A program made the translations under genes and the position numbers. Under the pieces are notes generated by a model. The model did no database searches. It was not told where the DNA came from and saw only the letters and a program-made list of their open reading frames with translations. From NCBI RefSeq assembly GCF_029016485.1, contig NZ_CP092107.1:248001-312000 (forward strand): DNA of 64,000 nucleotides. Reading direction: 5' to 3'. Shown in pieces: positions 25,427 to 34,713 of this stretch (its first letter is position 1; each line of letters begins with the position of its first letter). The DNA comes from Vibrio sp. JC009 (GTDB lineage: Bacteria; Pseudomonadota; Gammaproteobacteria; Enterobacterales; Vibrionaceae).

Positions 25427-27130
25427 ATGACAAAAATAGTAATAGTGGGCGGTGTTGCCGGTGGTGCATCAGCAGCAGCCCGTGCTCGCCGTTTAAGTGA
25501 AGACGCAGAAATCATTATGTTTGAACGAGGAATGTTCGTTTCGTTTGCCAACTGTGGCCTTCCATATCATATCGGTGGCGATATTACAGAAAGAGCGGAT
25601 CTGCTTCTTCAGACTCCAGAAAGCTTCCTGGCACGATTCAACGTTGATGTCCGGATAATGAATGAAGTGGTTTCTGTTGATAAAGAAGCAAAATCTGTCA
25701 CGGTAAGAAACGTATTAGACGGCAGTGAGTACACAGAGAGCTACGACTTTTTATTACTAAGCCCGGGCGCAGGCCCTATTGTTCCGCCAATTCCGGGAAT
25801 CGAAAACCCACTGACGCATTCCCTGCGTAATATCCCGGACATGGATAAGATTCTGAACACCATCAGAATGAACCGCCCTGAGCACGCAACCGTGGTTGGT
25901 GGCGGCTTTATCGGCCTTGAGATGATGGAAGCCTTCCACCAGCTCGGGATTAAAACCACACTGGTTGAACTGGCAGATCAGGTAATGACTCCGGTTGACC
26001 GTGAAATGGCGGGCTTTGCTCATGAAGAAATTAAAGAGCATGGTGTTGACCTTAAACTGGGCGTGGCTCTTGAAGCGGTTGAGTACGTTCAGGAGCCCCA
26101 TGTTCCTAACATGGAAACCGGTGAATCAAACAAGTATGCTCATATTCAGGGACATCTGGATCTGACATTAAGCAGCGGCGAGAAAATTCAGACAGAAATT
26201 CTGGTGATGGCTATCGGCGTACGCCCTGAAATTAAGCTGGCACAGGAAGCGGGCCTGAAAATCGGTGACCTGGGTGGTATCTGGACAACACCTGGTATGC
26301 AAACCAGCGATCCTAGCATCTATGCAGTGGGTGACGCTGTAGAAGAGGCTGACTTTGTAACTGGTAACCCAACCCTTGTTCCGCTTGCTGGCCCTGCAAA
26401 CCGTCAGGGTCGTATGGCTGCCGATAATATGCTGGGTCGCGAAGAAACTTATCAGGGCACTCAGGGGACGGCTATTTGTAAGATCTTCGATCTGGCTGTT
26501 GCTTCAACGGGTAAGAATGAGAAAACCCTTAAGCGTGAAGGTATTCCTTATAAAAAGGTTTATGTACACACCGCCAGCCACGCAAGCTACTACCCTGGCG
26601 CAGAAGTAGTGTCATTTAAGATGCTTTACTGCCCGGAAACGAAGAAAATTCTTGGTGCTCAGGCCGCAGGTAAAGACGGTGTGGATAAGCGCATCGACAT
26701 TATGGCCGTTGCTCAGCGCGCAGGAATGACTATCGAACAGCTTCAGCACCTGGAACTGACTTATGCTCCACCGTTCGGTAGTGCGAAAGATGTTATTAAC
26801 CAGGCTGCGTTTGTCGCAAACAACATCGAAAAAGGCGACTCAAAGGCGATTCACTTTGATGAGCTTGATTCTCTGACTGACAACCAGATTGTTCTGGATG
26901 TACGAACTCCCGAAGAAATTGAAGAGTTCGGTACGCTTGAAGGTGCAATCAATATCCCTGTAGATGTGCTACGTCACCGCATGAACGAGCTGCCGAAGGA
27001 TAAAGAGATCATTATTCTTTGCGCTGTTGGGTTACGTGGTAACGTGGCTTACCGTCAGCTGGCCAATAATGGCTACCAGGCTCGCAATGTGATTGGTGGT
27101 TACAGAACGTATCGATTCGCAAAAGCTTAA
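25427..27130 (+). CDS. cdr: CoA-disulfide reductase / NADH-dependent persulfide reductase with rhodanese domain
   Basis: 567 residues. Two dinucleotide-binding motifs (VIVGGVAGGASAAARARR for FAD and VVGGGFIGLEM for NADH), the single redox cysteine C43 in SFANCGLPY, and a C-terminal rhodanese domain from about residue 470 with the active cysteine in IILCAVGLRG. This is the Npsr architecture: it reduces CoA disulfides and CoA or protein persulfides with NADH, passing sulfane sulfur between domains. Cytoplasmic FAD enzyme. It completes the sulfur module with the ArsR sensor and YeeE importer. Ribosome site GGAG at proper distance. Confidence 0.93.
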   Translation: MTKIVIVGGVAGGASAAARARRLSEDAEIIMFERGMFVSFANCGLPYHIGGDITERADLLLQTPESFLARFNVDVRIMNEVVSVDKEAKSVTVRNVLDGSEYTESYDFLLLSPGAGPIVPPIPGIENPLTHSLRNIPDMDKILNTIRMNRPEHATVVGGGFIGLEMMEAFHQLGIKTTLVELADQVMTPVDREMAGFAHEEIKEHGVDLKLGVALEAVEYVQEPHVPNMETGESNKYAHIQGHLDLTLSSGEKIQTEILVMAIGVRPEIKLAQEAGLKIGDLGGIWTTPGMQTSDPSIYAVGDAVEEADFVTGNPTLVPLAGPANRQGRMAADNMLGREETYQGTQGTAICKIFDLAVASTGKNEKTLKREGIPYKKVYVHTASHASYYPGAEVVSFKMLYCPETKKILGAQAAGKDGVDKRIDIMAVAQRAGMTIEQLQHLELTYAPPFGSAKDVINQAAFVANNIEKGDSKAIHFDELDSLTDNQIVLDVRTPEEIEEFGTLEGAINIPVDVLRHRMNELPKDKEIIILCAVGLRGNVAYRQLANNGYQARNVIGGYRTYRFAKA

Positions 27131-27249
27131 AATTGTATTAGGGGAGCCACATGGCTCCCTCTTTTAAATCTAGCCAAGTTTCAGCGTCAGTATATATCCA
27201 TAGATATGATATATTGTTGTGTTCGATAACTTATTGATTAGACGCTGTT

Positions 27250-27471
27250 ATGTACGGAGAAAAACAAACCAAAGCTTTTTGCTCTGAATGCGAAAAACTC
27301 ACTCTTCATGAGTATGTGCAGTTTGGCAAAGATAGTACAGGAGAAAAACAAGGAACAAAGATAGGCTTTCTCAAAGCCCTATTTTCAACTCTTGATCCTG
27401 GCTATGGAACTGGCGACTACAAATGTACAGTATGCGGTACTTACCTTCATACACCTGATTACCTCGATTAA
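27250..27471 (+). CDS. Small zinc-ribbon-like protein, unknown
   Basis: 73 residues with two C-x2-C pairs, FCSEC at 11-14 and CTVC near 59-62, spaced as in a zinc ribbon. The rest is polar with no membrane segment. The ribosome site is weak. No family recognised; possibly nucleic-acid or metal binding. Stands alone between the persulfide reductase and the repeat region. Confidence 0.55.
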   Translation: MYGEKQTKAFCSECEKLTLHEYVQFGKDSTGEKQGTKIGFLKALFSTLDPGYGTGDYKCTVCGTYLHTPDYLD

Positions 27472-27669
27472 TACCAGTCCACCAAAACAAAGCCAACTAA
27501 GAGTTTTGCGCCCGTTTCATCGAAAAGTCCCATAGCTTGATGATGTGGTTTTTAGCCGATAAATTCTGTCCTTGATTTATTGGCACTGATAGAGCAAATG
27601 GAAGCTTAAATGGGATGAAAGATAACTCCCAATTTTGAGCTCGTTTAGGATTTAGTTGTCCTATCGAAT

Positions 27670-27870
27670 AATTGAATAGTTACGCAAAACTCTCGTTCCC
27701 ATGGTCCTCCGTGGGAATGCATATCAGACTCAAAGTTACCAGCCGGGGTATAAACTTCCACGGAATTTATTTTCTTTGTTTTTAGTGTATTACGCGGATG
27801 CTTTAAGCCTCGGTATGCATTCCCACGCAGGAGCATGGGAACGAGGGCGTGGTGAATAGTTTGAGATCTT
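27670..27870. repeat. Palindromic repeat element, full copy
   Basis: Arms 27692-27723 and 27814-27845 (32 nt each, two mismatches) form an inverted repeat beginning CTCGTTCCCATG and containing GTGGGAATGCATA, of the type of dispersed GTTCCCA/TGGGAAC palindromes seen in many proteobacteria. The flanking ATTGAATAGTTACGC part and the inner TCAGACTCAAAGTTACCAG part recur at 51.2 and 52.6 kb around the IS. This explains most of the 27472-27952 gap; 27480-27660 holds nothing else I can name. Confidence 0.8.
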
Positions 27871-27952
27871 ATTGCATAAATAAAGCATGCTATTTCAAAT
27901 GGCAGCGCTCGTTTTTGTCCAATTTCGTGCATGGACGGCACCATGACATAGC

Positions 27953-28417
27953 TTACAAATAAACAACTTTAAACCGCTCAAGAACCAACAGCATATCTTC
28001 ACTGACAGCTATGCCTTCTTTTTCACACTCATCGCTAAAGAATTCCCAGTGCGCTTTTCTCCACCATTCTAAAGATTTGTCTCCCTCACCTTCAGATGCT
28101 GCGAATTCAGCGGTTACTTCAGAGAACTTACATACCGAAACTTCTGTCGTTTCTATAATTGATGTTGGATTACCATTCCAGTCGGTTACTACCATTATAT
28201 CCCCGACTTTTGGCATCTCTTCCTGACCGTTTTCGTACCAGTGTTTCATACTGCAGGTTGCGGTTTTCTCACCAGCCAGGATCAATTGGGCACAGATGTT
28301 GGCGTTCTCTTCGTCTGCACAAAAGCAATCCGCTACCTGTTTGCTATGCCTTTCTCTTTGCGAAGGCGTCAGACTGTCTAAATAGGCATCGAGAAATTTT
28401 TGCTGTACTTGGTTCAC
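27953..28417 (-). CDS. ASCH-domain protein
   Basis: 154 residues, GTG start with an AGGTAA site. Matches the ASCH (PUA-like) family: the GEKTATCSMKHWYENGQEEMPKVGDIMVVTD segment with its G-x-K-x-x-T core and the late EWWRKAHWEFF block are typical of the YhfF/DUF984 group. Some ASCH proteins hydrolyse N4-acetylcytidine, others bind RNA; this one cannot be assigned by eye. Soluble and monocistronic. Confidence 0.8.
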   Translation of the reverse strand: MNQVQQKFLDAYLDSLTPSQRERHSKQVADCFCADEENANICAQLILAGEKTATCSMKHWYENGQEEMPKVGDIMVVTDWNGNPTSIIETTEVSVCKFSEVTAEFAASEGEGDKSLEWWRKAHWEFFSDECEKEGIAVSEDMLLVLERFKVVYL

Positions 28418-28507
28418 TTTTAAATTACCTGATTTGATTAAAAAAAACGCAATGGCTAACTTGCGAATTCCCGGAGCAAAATATAAACAACATATGGTGC
28501 TTGTTAC

Positions 28508-29821
28508 CTACTCTGGGCAAACACTGGCCCCAGGACGTGCTGTTCCGGTAGCCTCCTCCCAGCAATCAACAGGCTCTGGTTTTGGCAGAGGCTTTGCAGC
28601 CGGCTGACATGCGGCGCTATTTGGATAGCGGCGGCAGGTCTCGCCTTTGAAGTAGGTTTCTTTGGGTACGCCTACCTCATCGACGTACAGGTGAAGATCA
28701 TGGGACGTTTGCCCGGAGCTGTTCTGAGGTGCGGGAATAATGGCCGTATCAGAGACTGATGGTACGGAGAGTGACTGATTGTATGCTGACGCTTTACCGG
28801 CTGCTTTTTTCTTCAGGGTGTTCCTTTCCGCTTTTTCTCTAATTGCAATCACACGGGCGTTTTGCTCAGCCATAAAGCGATCCCACTCCTGCCGTTCTTT
28901 CTCTGCCTTTTCTTTTTCTCGTTTGGTAAGCTCAGCTTCGCTGGGAGTGTTTGCTAATACTGCTTTCGCTTTATTAAACACATCTTTCTTTTGCTCATAG
29001 GTTAACTTTTCAGTGTTCCGGTAATAGTCAGCCATAAACGATGCGGCCTGGTTATATCCCTTGCATATGGAATAAGCTAAAGCAGAGCTTCCGGCATAAT
29101 GCTCACAGCGCCCGCCTCCGGATGTTTCCGGCAAGATATTGTTGCTCTCATCCAGCAGTAAAGTCAGCATCTGTGTTTTCTGAGGGCTTGCATCAAAGTG
29201 TTCGATAGCAAAATAGAATGCGCCTGGTCTGTAAAGCCACTCTCTTGGAGTCTTCCTTGTGATATCGATAGGATAATATTTACAGCTATAGCTTTCGGTG
29301 ATGTCGTAGCTACGCCAATACTGTATCCGCTGTTTAAGGATAACTTCGTATGACAGGGGGTAATTTTTCAGATAAGCCGCAGCCAACGGCGTTTGGTAGC
29401 CTAACCCGCATTGGTTGGTGCTTATTCGGTGCTTTGTCATAAGATTGAGGAAGCTTGCTGCCTCTTCATCACTCAGGTCAAACCGCAGCGGTGCATCAAT
29501 GACAAACCTTAGTTTTTGATGCTCACCTTCTTCTTTATACACGTACTTCCGGACAAGCGCCGACATGGTACGCTCAAAATCCCACTTCTCAAGCATCCGT
29601 GTTGCCAGTCCGAGATCCTTTTTATAAACCGCACACTCTAACAGCGTTCTGCATGGGCCACTCGATTTGTACTCATCCCGCCTGACAGATTGCTGTATGT
29701 TTTCTTTGTCTGCAACGTTAGTCTGATTACTTCCGGCAATCTGCTGATGGGTAGATTGGCAGCCTGCTAAAAGAGCAGAGCAGGCCAGTGCCGTCACAGA
29801 TAGAGTGGCTTTGCTTTCCAT
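28508..29821 (-). CDS. Large lipoprotein of unknown function
   Basis: 437 residues. Signal peptide with a good lipobox (SALLAGC, cysteine near residue 21), so it is exported and lipid-anchored. The middle part has repeated helical segments with cysteines, loosely ankyrin-like in spacing (LECAVYKKDLGLATRML, YQTPLAAAYLKNYPL, SSALAYSICKGYNQAASF). Residues about 290-335 are a charged coiled coil rich in K, E and R. The C-terminus is proline-rich. No family recognised. It is 15 bp downstream of a 123-residue gene on the same strand and likely co-transcribed with it. Confidence 0.7.
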   Translation of the reverse strand: MESKATLSVTALACSALLAGCQSTHQQIAGSNQTNVADKENIQQSVRRDEYKSSGPCRTLLECAVYKKDLGLATRMLEKWDFERTMSALVRKYVYKEEGEHQKLRFVIDAPLRFDLSDEEAASFLNLMTKHRISTNQCGLGYQTPLAAAYLKNYPLSYEVILKQRIQYWRSYDITESYSCKYYPIDITRKTPREWLYRPGAFYFAIEHFDASPQKTQMLTLLLDESNNILPETSGGGRCEHYAGSSALAYSICKGYNQAASFMADYYRNTEKLTYEQKKDVFNKAKAVLANTPSEAELTKREKEKAEKERQEWDRFMAEQNARVIAIREKAERNTLKKKAAGKASAYNQSLSVPSVSDTAIIPAPQNSSGQTSHDLHLYVDEVGVPKETYFKGETCRRYPNSAACQPAAKPLPKPEPVDCWEEATGTARPGASVCPE

Positions 29822-29836
29822 TTACACTCTTTGCTC

Positions 29837-30208
29837 TTAACTACCGTTAAAGGCTGACTGAAAACTTGTGTCGTTCAGCAGATCAAACAGCATGGCTTTG
29901 GCCGTTGAGCGTTGCGAATCACTTAACGCTTTGTCCGGATTTTCCCTTGATTTGGTTAATATATTTTTCACGAATTTATTGTTCACACCGGACAGTTCAT
30001 ATACGTACTTTAACGTATCGAGAAGCTCTGACTGCTTCAGGCTGTAAACCGTCATTTCCCGCTCAATAGCATCTAATTTCAGCAGGTTCTCAACGACGGC
30101 CTTCCGTTCGGCATTAAATTTCTCTTTGGCTTCATAGGCATCAATCAGGATCTGGACTTTTTCCACTAATGCCAGCGGAATATTCATTGTTTTAGTTTGA
30201 GTGCTCAT
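29837..30208 (-). CDS. Hypothetical cytoplasmic protein
   Basis: 123 residues, helical and charged, no signal peptide or membrane segment. Contains no motif I recognise. The ribosome site before the ATG at 30208 is weak; an internal ATG seven codons in (MNIPLALVEKVQIL) is an alternative start. Immediately upstream of the large lipoprotein gene on the same strand. Confidence 0.55.
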   Translation of the reverse strand: MSTQTKTMNIPLALVEKVQILIDAYEAKEKFNAERKAVVENLLKLDAIEREMTVYSLKQSELLDTLKYVYELSGVNNKFVKNILTKSRENPDKALSDSQRSTAKAMLFDLLNDTSFQSAFNGS

Positions 30209-30366
30209 TTGTTATTTTTAATGTTAGTGATCAGTGAGGTCAGTGTAGTCCCTGATGGAATGGCAAGTCATCATTTAGTGGAAGATATGTGATGTAGAAA
30301 GGAAACTGAAAAGCCCGGTGGTTAAAAGTTCTGCGTCAGGTAAATAATGTCTGGCTTTTCAAATTA

Positions 30367-30393
30367 TTGAGGGAAGCATTTTGCTTCCCTCAA
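30367..30393 (-). terminator. Perfect 12-bp hairpin after fabH
   Basis: TTGAGGGAAGCA/TGCTTCCCTCAA with a three-base loop, 22 bp after the fabH stop. AT-rich sequence follows on the minus strand. Confidence 0.7.
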
Positions 30394-30414
30394 ATGGATA
30401 CTTCTAAACTAAGC

Positions 30415-31500
30415 TTACTCTGGTCTTTCCTGACACTTTTTCACACTCTCAGCAATCAGTTCAAGTGCGCTTTTATCGCACTCTGGCAGACTTGCATCGG
30501 ATTCAGCGACAGGTGTTACCCGCTCACCCCATTTCAGTAAGCCAGCACCCCAGGTCAGGCCGGCACCAAACGCAGCAAGTAAGATGGTGTCGTTTGGTTT
30601 GACTCTGCCCTGATCCACTGCCTCACAAATGGCGATAGGTACAGTTGCTGCTGAAGTGTTTCCGTAGTTCTGGATATTAACAAACGCCTTATCCTGACCA
30701 ATTCCGGTAAGATCAGCCAGTGTCTGAATAATACGGATATTGGCCTGATGAGGAATAAGCAGATCAACATCTTCTACAGATATACCTTCCCTCTGCAAAA
30801 CGGTTTGAGCAGCAAGGCCCATACCTTTAACTGCGCGTTTAAAGATCTCGCGCCCTTCAAAGGTAAAGTCCCAGTAACCGTTATCTGCTGCGAATCTGTC
30901 CATACAGGTACCAAATTTAGGAACGGACAGGATATCACGGCCACCAGAATCACAACCGATAAGCGCCTGTTGCAAACCAACCTGTTCTTCGGTTCGGCTA
31001 AGAATCGCAGCACCGGCACCATCACCAAACAGAACCGCTGTGTCACGCTTAGTCCAGTCAATGAAGAATGAAAGTCTTTCCGCGCCAATAACCAGTGCGT
31101 GCTTGTAATTGCCAGCCTGAATAAGTCGTGTTGCTGTCTCAAGGCCGTAGACAAAACCGGTACAAGCTGCATTTAAATCAAAAGCTGCCGCGCCAACTAC
31201 GCCAAGGTTCTGTTGTACTTTTGAGGCGATATTCGGGATCAGGGAATCCGGAGAACAAGTCGCAACAATGATGATATCCAGATCTTTTGCTTCAACTCCC
31301 GCTGCTGCCATTGCTTTTTTAGCGGCAACTGTCGCCATATCAGAAGTTTCAACATGGCTTATTCTTCTGTTTGCAATACCGGTACGTGTACGAATCCACT
31401 CGTCAGATGTTTCCAGAAACGTGCTTAAATCATCATTAGAAAGAATGGCTGGTGGAACGCATTTTCCCCACCCGGTAATTTCAGCGAAATACTTACTCAT
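30415..31500 (-). CDS. fabH: 3-oxoacyl-ACP synthase III
   Basis: 361-residue KAS III with the catalytic triad visible: C113 in [11 protein letters not shown], the histidine in [11 protein letters not shown] and the asparagine in [10 protein letters not shown]. It condenses an acyl-CoA primer with malonyl-ACP to start fatty-acid synthesis. It is about 40 residues longer than E. coli FabH, with a charged C-terminal tail after GLLKWGERV. It is not in a fab cluster, so this is likely an accessory FabH, as vibrios carry on chromosome II; primer specificity may differ. Confidence 0.9.
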   Translation of the reverse strand: MSKYFAEITGWGKCVPPAILSNDDLSTFLETSDEWIRTRTGIANRRISHVETSDMATVAAKKAMAAAGVEAKDLDIIIVATCSPDSLIPNIASKVQQNLGVVGAAAFDLNAACTGFVYGLETATRLIQAGNYKHALVIGAERLSFFIDWTKRDTAVLFGDGAGAAILSRTEEQVGLQQALIGCDSGGRDILSVPKFGTCMDRFAADNGYWDFTFEGREIFKRAVKGMGLAAQTVLQREGISVEDVDLLIPHQANIRIIQTLADLTGIGQDKAFVNIQNYGNTSAATVPIAICEAVDQGRVKPNDTILLAAFGAGLTWGAGLLKWGERVTPVAESDASLPECDKSALELIAESVKKCQERPE

Positions 31501-31762
31501 TGAATGCCTCTGCGCCTTCGATTTTTATTACAAATTATATAGTTTTGATGAGTATACGCGCATTTATGCTTAACGGTAAATACCGTTTAAAGTTCTGAAT
31601 TGAAAACGTATTACACGTCATGTTATTAAAATATCGCGGCCTAAATGTTTTTTAGAATTAAGATTTTGATTGCAAAGTGCTCAATTGGCGCAATTCCGTA
31701 TTGACTATCCCTGTCATAAAATTGTAAAGTGCTATCGTTTGTATATACACTAGGGGTATGAT

Positions 31763-31951
31763 GTGAGTACCACAAGCAAAGCGACAAAAACGAAAAACGA
31801 ATCAAATAAGAAAGATAGCCAGCTAATTATCAGAATTAACGGCCAACAGCGGGATGAATTCGTTGCATTATGTGAAGACCTTGATACTTCCGCAGCTCGC
31901 GAAATTAGACATTTTATTAAACGCTTTATGGCAGAGAACAGAGAAGATTAG
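31763..31951 (+). CDS. Small ribbon-helix-helix-like protein
   Basis: 62 residues, GTG start with a clear TAGGGG ribosome site. A lysine/serine-rich N-terminus precedes a short strand (QLIIRIN) and two helices (QQRDEFVALCEDL and AAREIRHFIKRFM), the pattern of a ribbon-helix-helix DNA-binding domain. Probably a small transcription factor or antitoxin-like protein, but no toxin gene is next to it. Followed by a strong terminator, so it is monocistronic. Confidence 0.65.
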   Translation: MSTTSKATKTKNESNKKDSQLIIRINGQQRDEFVALCEDLDTSAAREIRHFIKRFMAENRED

Positions 31952-31982
31952 CTGTAAGCTTAGTGTCACGAGTATCAATTAC

Positions 31983-32006
31983 AAAAGAGCCTTGAAAGGC
32001 TCTTTT
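31983..32006 (+). terminator. Rho-independent terminator
   Basis: AAAAGAGCCTT/AAGGCTCTTTT stem followed by GTTTTTTC, 30 bp after the small RHH-like gene. It also lies just beyond the 3' end of sgrR on the other strand. Confidence 0.85.
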
Positions 32007-32027
32007 GTTTTTTCTAAGCTTTTTTGT

Positions 32028-33725
32028 TTAGGAATGGTTATCTATTTCGGGCTTCACCCATACCTCACTAAAATCAAACCAGCCTAACGCATTGCATTTC
32101 GCATTTTGCAGCGTACCGCAGTGGTCCTTACTTACACCCAGCCAGCAATGAAACATGGGGACAATCTGATTGCTCTCAACTAACAAGCGTCCCAGTTCTT
32201 TCGCCGGAAATGCCGTGTCCTTTTCTCTTCTCCAGGCTTCAATCAGTTCGTGCCACTGGCTGAAGCTCTGTTTATCGCTCATGCGCTCGATATCGCTGTG
32301 CCCTAAAAGCCACCCTGCCAGGGCATCATCTCTGTTTGTTCCCAGGCCCATGGGTTTCATCCACAGGTCGATGTTATCTGTCTTATCTACTTTATAGCTG
32401 TATTTTACAAATTCCACTGAGATGCCATCAGCACTGAGTACTTTCTCTATGGACTTAGCCAAAGCAGGAAATATAGGATGCTGACCATGATAGGCGATTG
32501 TCAGTTTTTCTTTGCCAGGAGGTGACAGTTTTTTATACCCCGACAACGAATGATGCCATCCGGGTTTTAGCCCGTGAGCCGGTAACAGGCCCATATCAAC
32601 AATGGTCTGTTCCGGTAGCGCCCGAAACAGGTTGAACGAATTGAGCGTATTGCTGATATACCTTGCCCACTGAGGGTCCTGTAATACGCCATTACGCCTG
32701 TTCATCAACAAATAAGTACAGCCGGGATCGAGCTCTACATCCTGGTTCACGGTATTTTGCGGTTTAATCGGATTGGAAAGGCTGGGAAAAACGAGTGTTG
32801 AGTAGGCTTCATCAATCACCCAGACTTCCACATTGTCAATCAGGGGTCGATAGCCAAAATAACCATCATAGGCTTCAAGGATCAGACGCTTGTCATTGTT
32901 AACTTCTACCTTATACGGCCCGGTTCCAATGGGCATCAGGTCAAAATTATCCAGTTGCCAGGTTTTAGGAGGTATGATTTTCGCGGATACTTCACTAAGA
33001 ATAAGTGGTAAATGCCAGTCATCGCTGACAAGGTTAATATCAATCACCCAGGGCATTGGACTAACAACGCTCTCAATGTGGCTGAAGAGTTTATGCTCTT
33101 TCAGACTACAAAGGCTTTCTATTACATGCTCGGTCTGCAATATATTGCCATTGTGAAAGCGCACTCCCCGCCTGAGATAAAAACGCCATTTGTTTCCTGC
33201 AATCGCTTCCCAGGTGTGGGCAAGATCAGGTTGGATCTGATCATTTTCATCCAGTTTGGTCAGCCCGCTGAAAATCTGACTGATGATATGCTGCTCAGAA
33301 CGCCGGTGAGGCTTAGTGGGATTGAGCATGGATAGCGGACGGTAATATGGCAGACGAATGACCTGCTCGCCTTCCAGATGTTGAACGCCGAGATAATCCT
33401 GAATTACCTGAGTGAGTTTTCCCGCGTCGCGATCAAGAACCGTCAGCGCCTGACCAATTTTGCCCTCTTCAAGATAACGCTTAGCCAGGTTTTCACTCAC
33501 ATCTCTGCGGTTTCGCTTAAATATAAGCTGAGAAAGGTTCCCCCGTCCGGCAGCCGGATGCCACTCAATCCAGCCCTCCTCAGCAAGTTTATTCAACACA
33601 ATACGAGCATTACGCCGGGTGCAAAACAAGATCTCGGTAATATCATCCAACTGGATACCGGTATCTTTTCCATTAAAGTGTTCAAACAGGGTTTCAAACT
33701 GGGCTCTAAGCCTTGGGCTGCTCAT
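32028..33725 (-). CDS. sgrR: SgrR-family transcriptional regulator
   Basis: 565 residues (E. coli SgrR has 551). The N-terminal 115 residues form the SgrR winged-helix domain (DITEILFCTRRNARIVLNKLAEEGWIEW), and the rest is a periplasmic-binding-protein-like SBP_bac_5 domain (RPLSMLNPTKPHRRSEQHI, LAHTWEAIAGNKWRFYLRRGVRFHNG) used here as a cytoplasmic ligand sensor. In E. coli it activates the sugar-phosphate stress RNA SgrS; I see no SgrS-like RNA next to this gene. Downstream of, and on the same strand as, the DUF3389 gene with 82 bp between. Confidence 0.88.
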   Translation of the reverse strand: MSSPRLRAQFETLFEHFNGKDTGIQLDDITEILFCTRRNARIVLNKLAEEGWIEWHPAAGRGNLSQLIFKRNRRDVSENLAKRYLEEGKIGQALTVLDRDAGKLTQVIQDYLGVQHLEGEQVIRLPYYRPLSMLNPTKPHRRSEQHIISQIFSGLTKLDENDQIQPDLAHTWEAIAGNKWRFYLRRGVRFHNGNILQTEHVIESLCSLKEHKLFSHIESVVSPMPWVIDINLVSDDWHLPLILSEVSAKIIPPKTWQLDNFDLMPIGTGPYKVEVNNDKRLILEAYDGYFGYRPLIDNVEVWVIDEAYSTLVFPSLSNPIKPQNTVNQDVELDPGCTYLLMNRRNGVLQDPQWARYISNTLNSFNLFRALPEQTIVDMGLLPAHGLKPGWHHSLSGYKKLSPPGKEKLTIAYHGQHPIFPALAKSIEKVLSADGISVEFVKYSYKVDKTDNIDLWMKPMGLGTNRDDALAGWLLGHSDIERMSDKQSFSQWHELIEAWRREKDTAFPAKELGRLLVESNQIVPMFHCWLGVSKDHCGTLQNAKCNALGWFDFSEVWVKPEIDNHS

Positions 33726-33807
33726 AAAGAGGAAAACTCACGTAAATCTGGTTTGGTCAGTTTTCCTATTTTAGCACAGAGAAGATTGGCTTTGTGCGTA
33801 GCAGTCG

Positions 33808-34041
33808 TTAACTTTGGATATCTATGCCAATTTCAGCAGCCAGCTGTTCCAGTTGTTCGGAATTATCTAATTTAATCGACCACTTACATTCACTGCCGTT
33901 GACAGAAATAACATTAGCACCGCCTATCAGTTGAATAGCGTCAACCTGCGCTTGCATAGTCAGCATATGCTCGCCCATCATTCGCACAACAATTTCATAC
34001 TGAGTCACAATAATTTTTCCGCTTTTAAATTCTATAACCAT
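33808..34041 (-). CDS. DUF3389-type small protein
   Basis: 77 residues, no signal or membrane segment. The pattern MVIEF-x-x-GKIIVT and the final LAAEIGIDIQ resemble the DUF3389 family of vibrios. Starts two bases after the stop of the thioesterase gene, so the two are translated from one transcript. Function unknown. Confidence 0.65.
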   Translation of the reverse strand: MVIEFKSGKIIVTQYEIVVRMMGEHMLTMQAQVDAIQLIGGANVISVNGSECKWSIKLDNSEQLEQLAAEIGIDIQS

Positions 34042-34043
34042 TA

Positions 34044-34469
34044 CTACTTCTTATATTTCATCACTGCGATCGTTAATCTGCTGGTGCAAACCAGTCTGCC
34101 TCTTTCATCTTTAATTTCAATTTGCCATACCTGTGTGGTTGCACCCAGGTGAAGTGGTTTAGCTGTGCCTGTCACAATGCCGCTTCGCATCGCCCGTATA
34201 TGGTTTGCATTTATATCGAGACCAACGCAGTAGTAATTTTCATCGACACAAAAGTTTGCCGCAAGCGAACCAAGAGTCTCAGCAAGAACAACCGATGCCC
34301 CACCATGCAGCATTCCAAGGGGCTGATGGGTAAAACTGCACACAGGCATGGTTGCTGACAGCGAATTTTCAGTAAACTCCGTATACCTGATTTGAAGATG
34401 CTCAACCAGTGTGTTTTTTGAGGTCTGATTCAGCCTGTCCAGATCAATCTCTTTTTTCCAAATGCTCAT
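34044..34469 (-). CDS. menI: Hotdog-fold thioesterase, YdiI/MenI type
   Basis: 141 residues. Strong match to YdiI: MPVCSFTHQPLGMLHGGASVVLAE carries the hotdog helix with the catalytic glutamate, followed by INANHIRAMRSG and KPLHLGATTQVWQIEI. It should hydrolyse aryl or acyl-CoA thioesters; YdiI cleaves 1,4-dihydroxy-2-naphthoyl-CoA in menaquinone synthesis. No other men gene is adjacent, so the physiological substrate is uncertain. First gene of a two-gene unit with DUF3389. Confidence 0.88.
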   Translation of the reverse strand: MSIWKKEIDLDRLNQTSKNTLVEHLQIRYTEFTENSLSATMPVCSFTHQPLGMLHGGASVVLAETLGSLAANFCVDENYYCVGLDINANHIRAMRSGIVTGTAKPLHLGATTQVWQIEIKDERGRLVCTSRLTIAVMKYKK

Positions 34470-34548
34470 AGGGTCCCCTTAAAATTTAGTGATATCATTA
34501 TAAAACTATATCTATAAAAATGTATTCGATTGTTTGAGGGTTGAACCG

Positions 34549-34623
34549 GTGAAACGCTGGAAAATTGCATTATTTACAACCATTTCGCTTGCTATCACTG
34601 CCTGCATTTCATCACCGCCGTGA
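34549..34623 (+). CDS. 24-residue micro-lipoprotein
   Basis: A GTG start eight bases after a GAGGG ribosome site opens a 25-codon frame ending in TGA. The product is a positively charged start (KRWK), a hydrophobic stretch and a lipobox ITAC at 16-19, leaving only a six-residue mature lipopeptide (CISSPP). Tiny lipoproteins of this sort are rarely annotated. It could be real, or the head of a lost lipoprotein gene. Divergent from the thioesterase gene. Confidence 0.5.
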   Translation: MKRWKIALFTTISLAITACISSPP

Positions 34624-34713
34624 AATCTTTAATTTCATTCTTAGTTAATTCTTTAATATTCCGCGATAAAGTGCATAATACTGCGAAAATTAATCCTATT
34701 AAGGAAATACTAA

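Noticed and set aside
27645..27944. 99-codon frame on the minus strand
   Set aside because: It is made from the palindromic repeat element.
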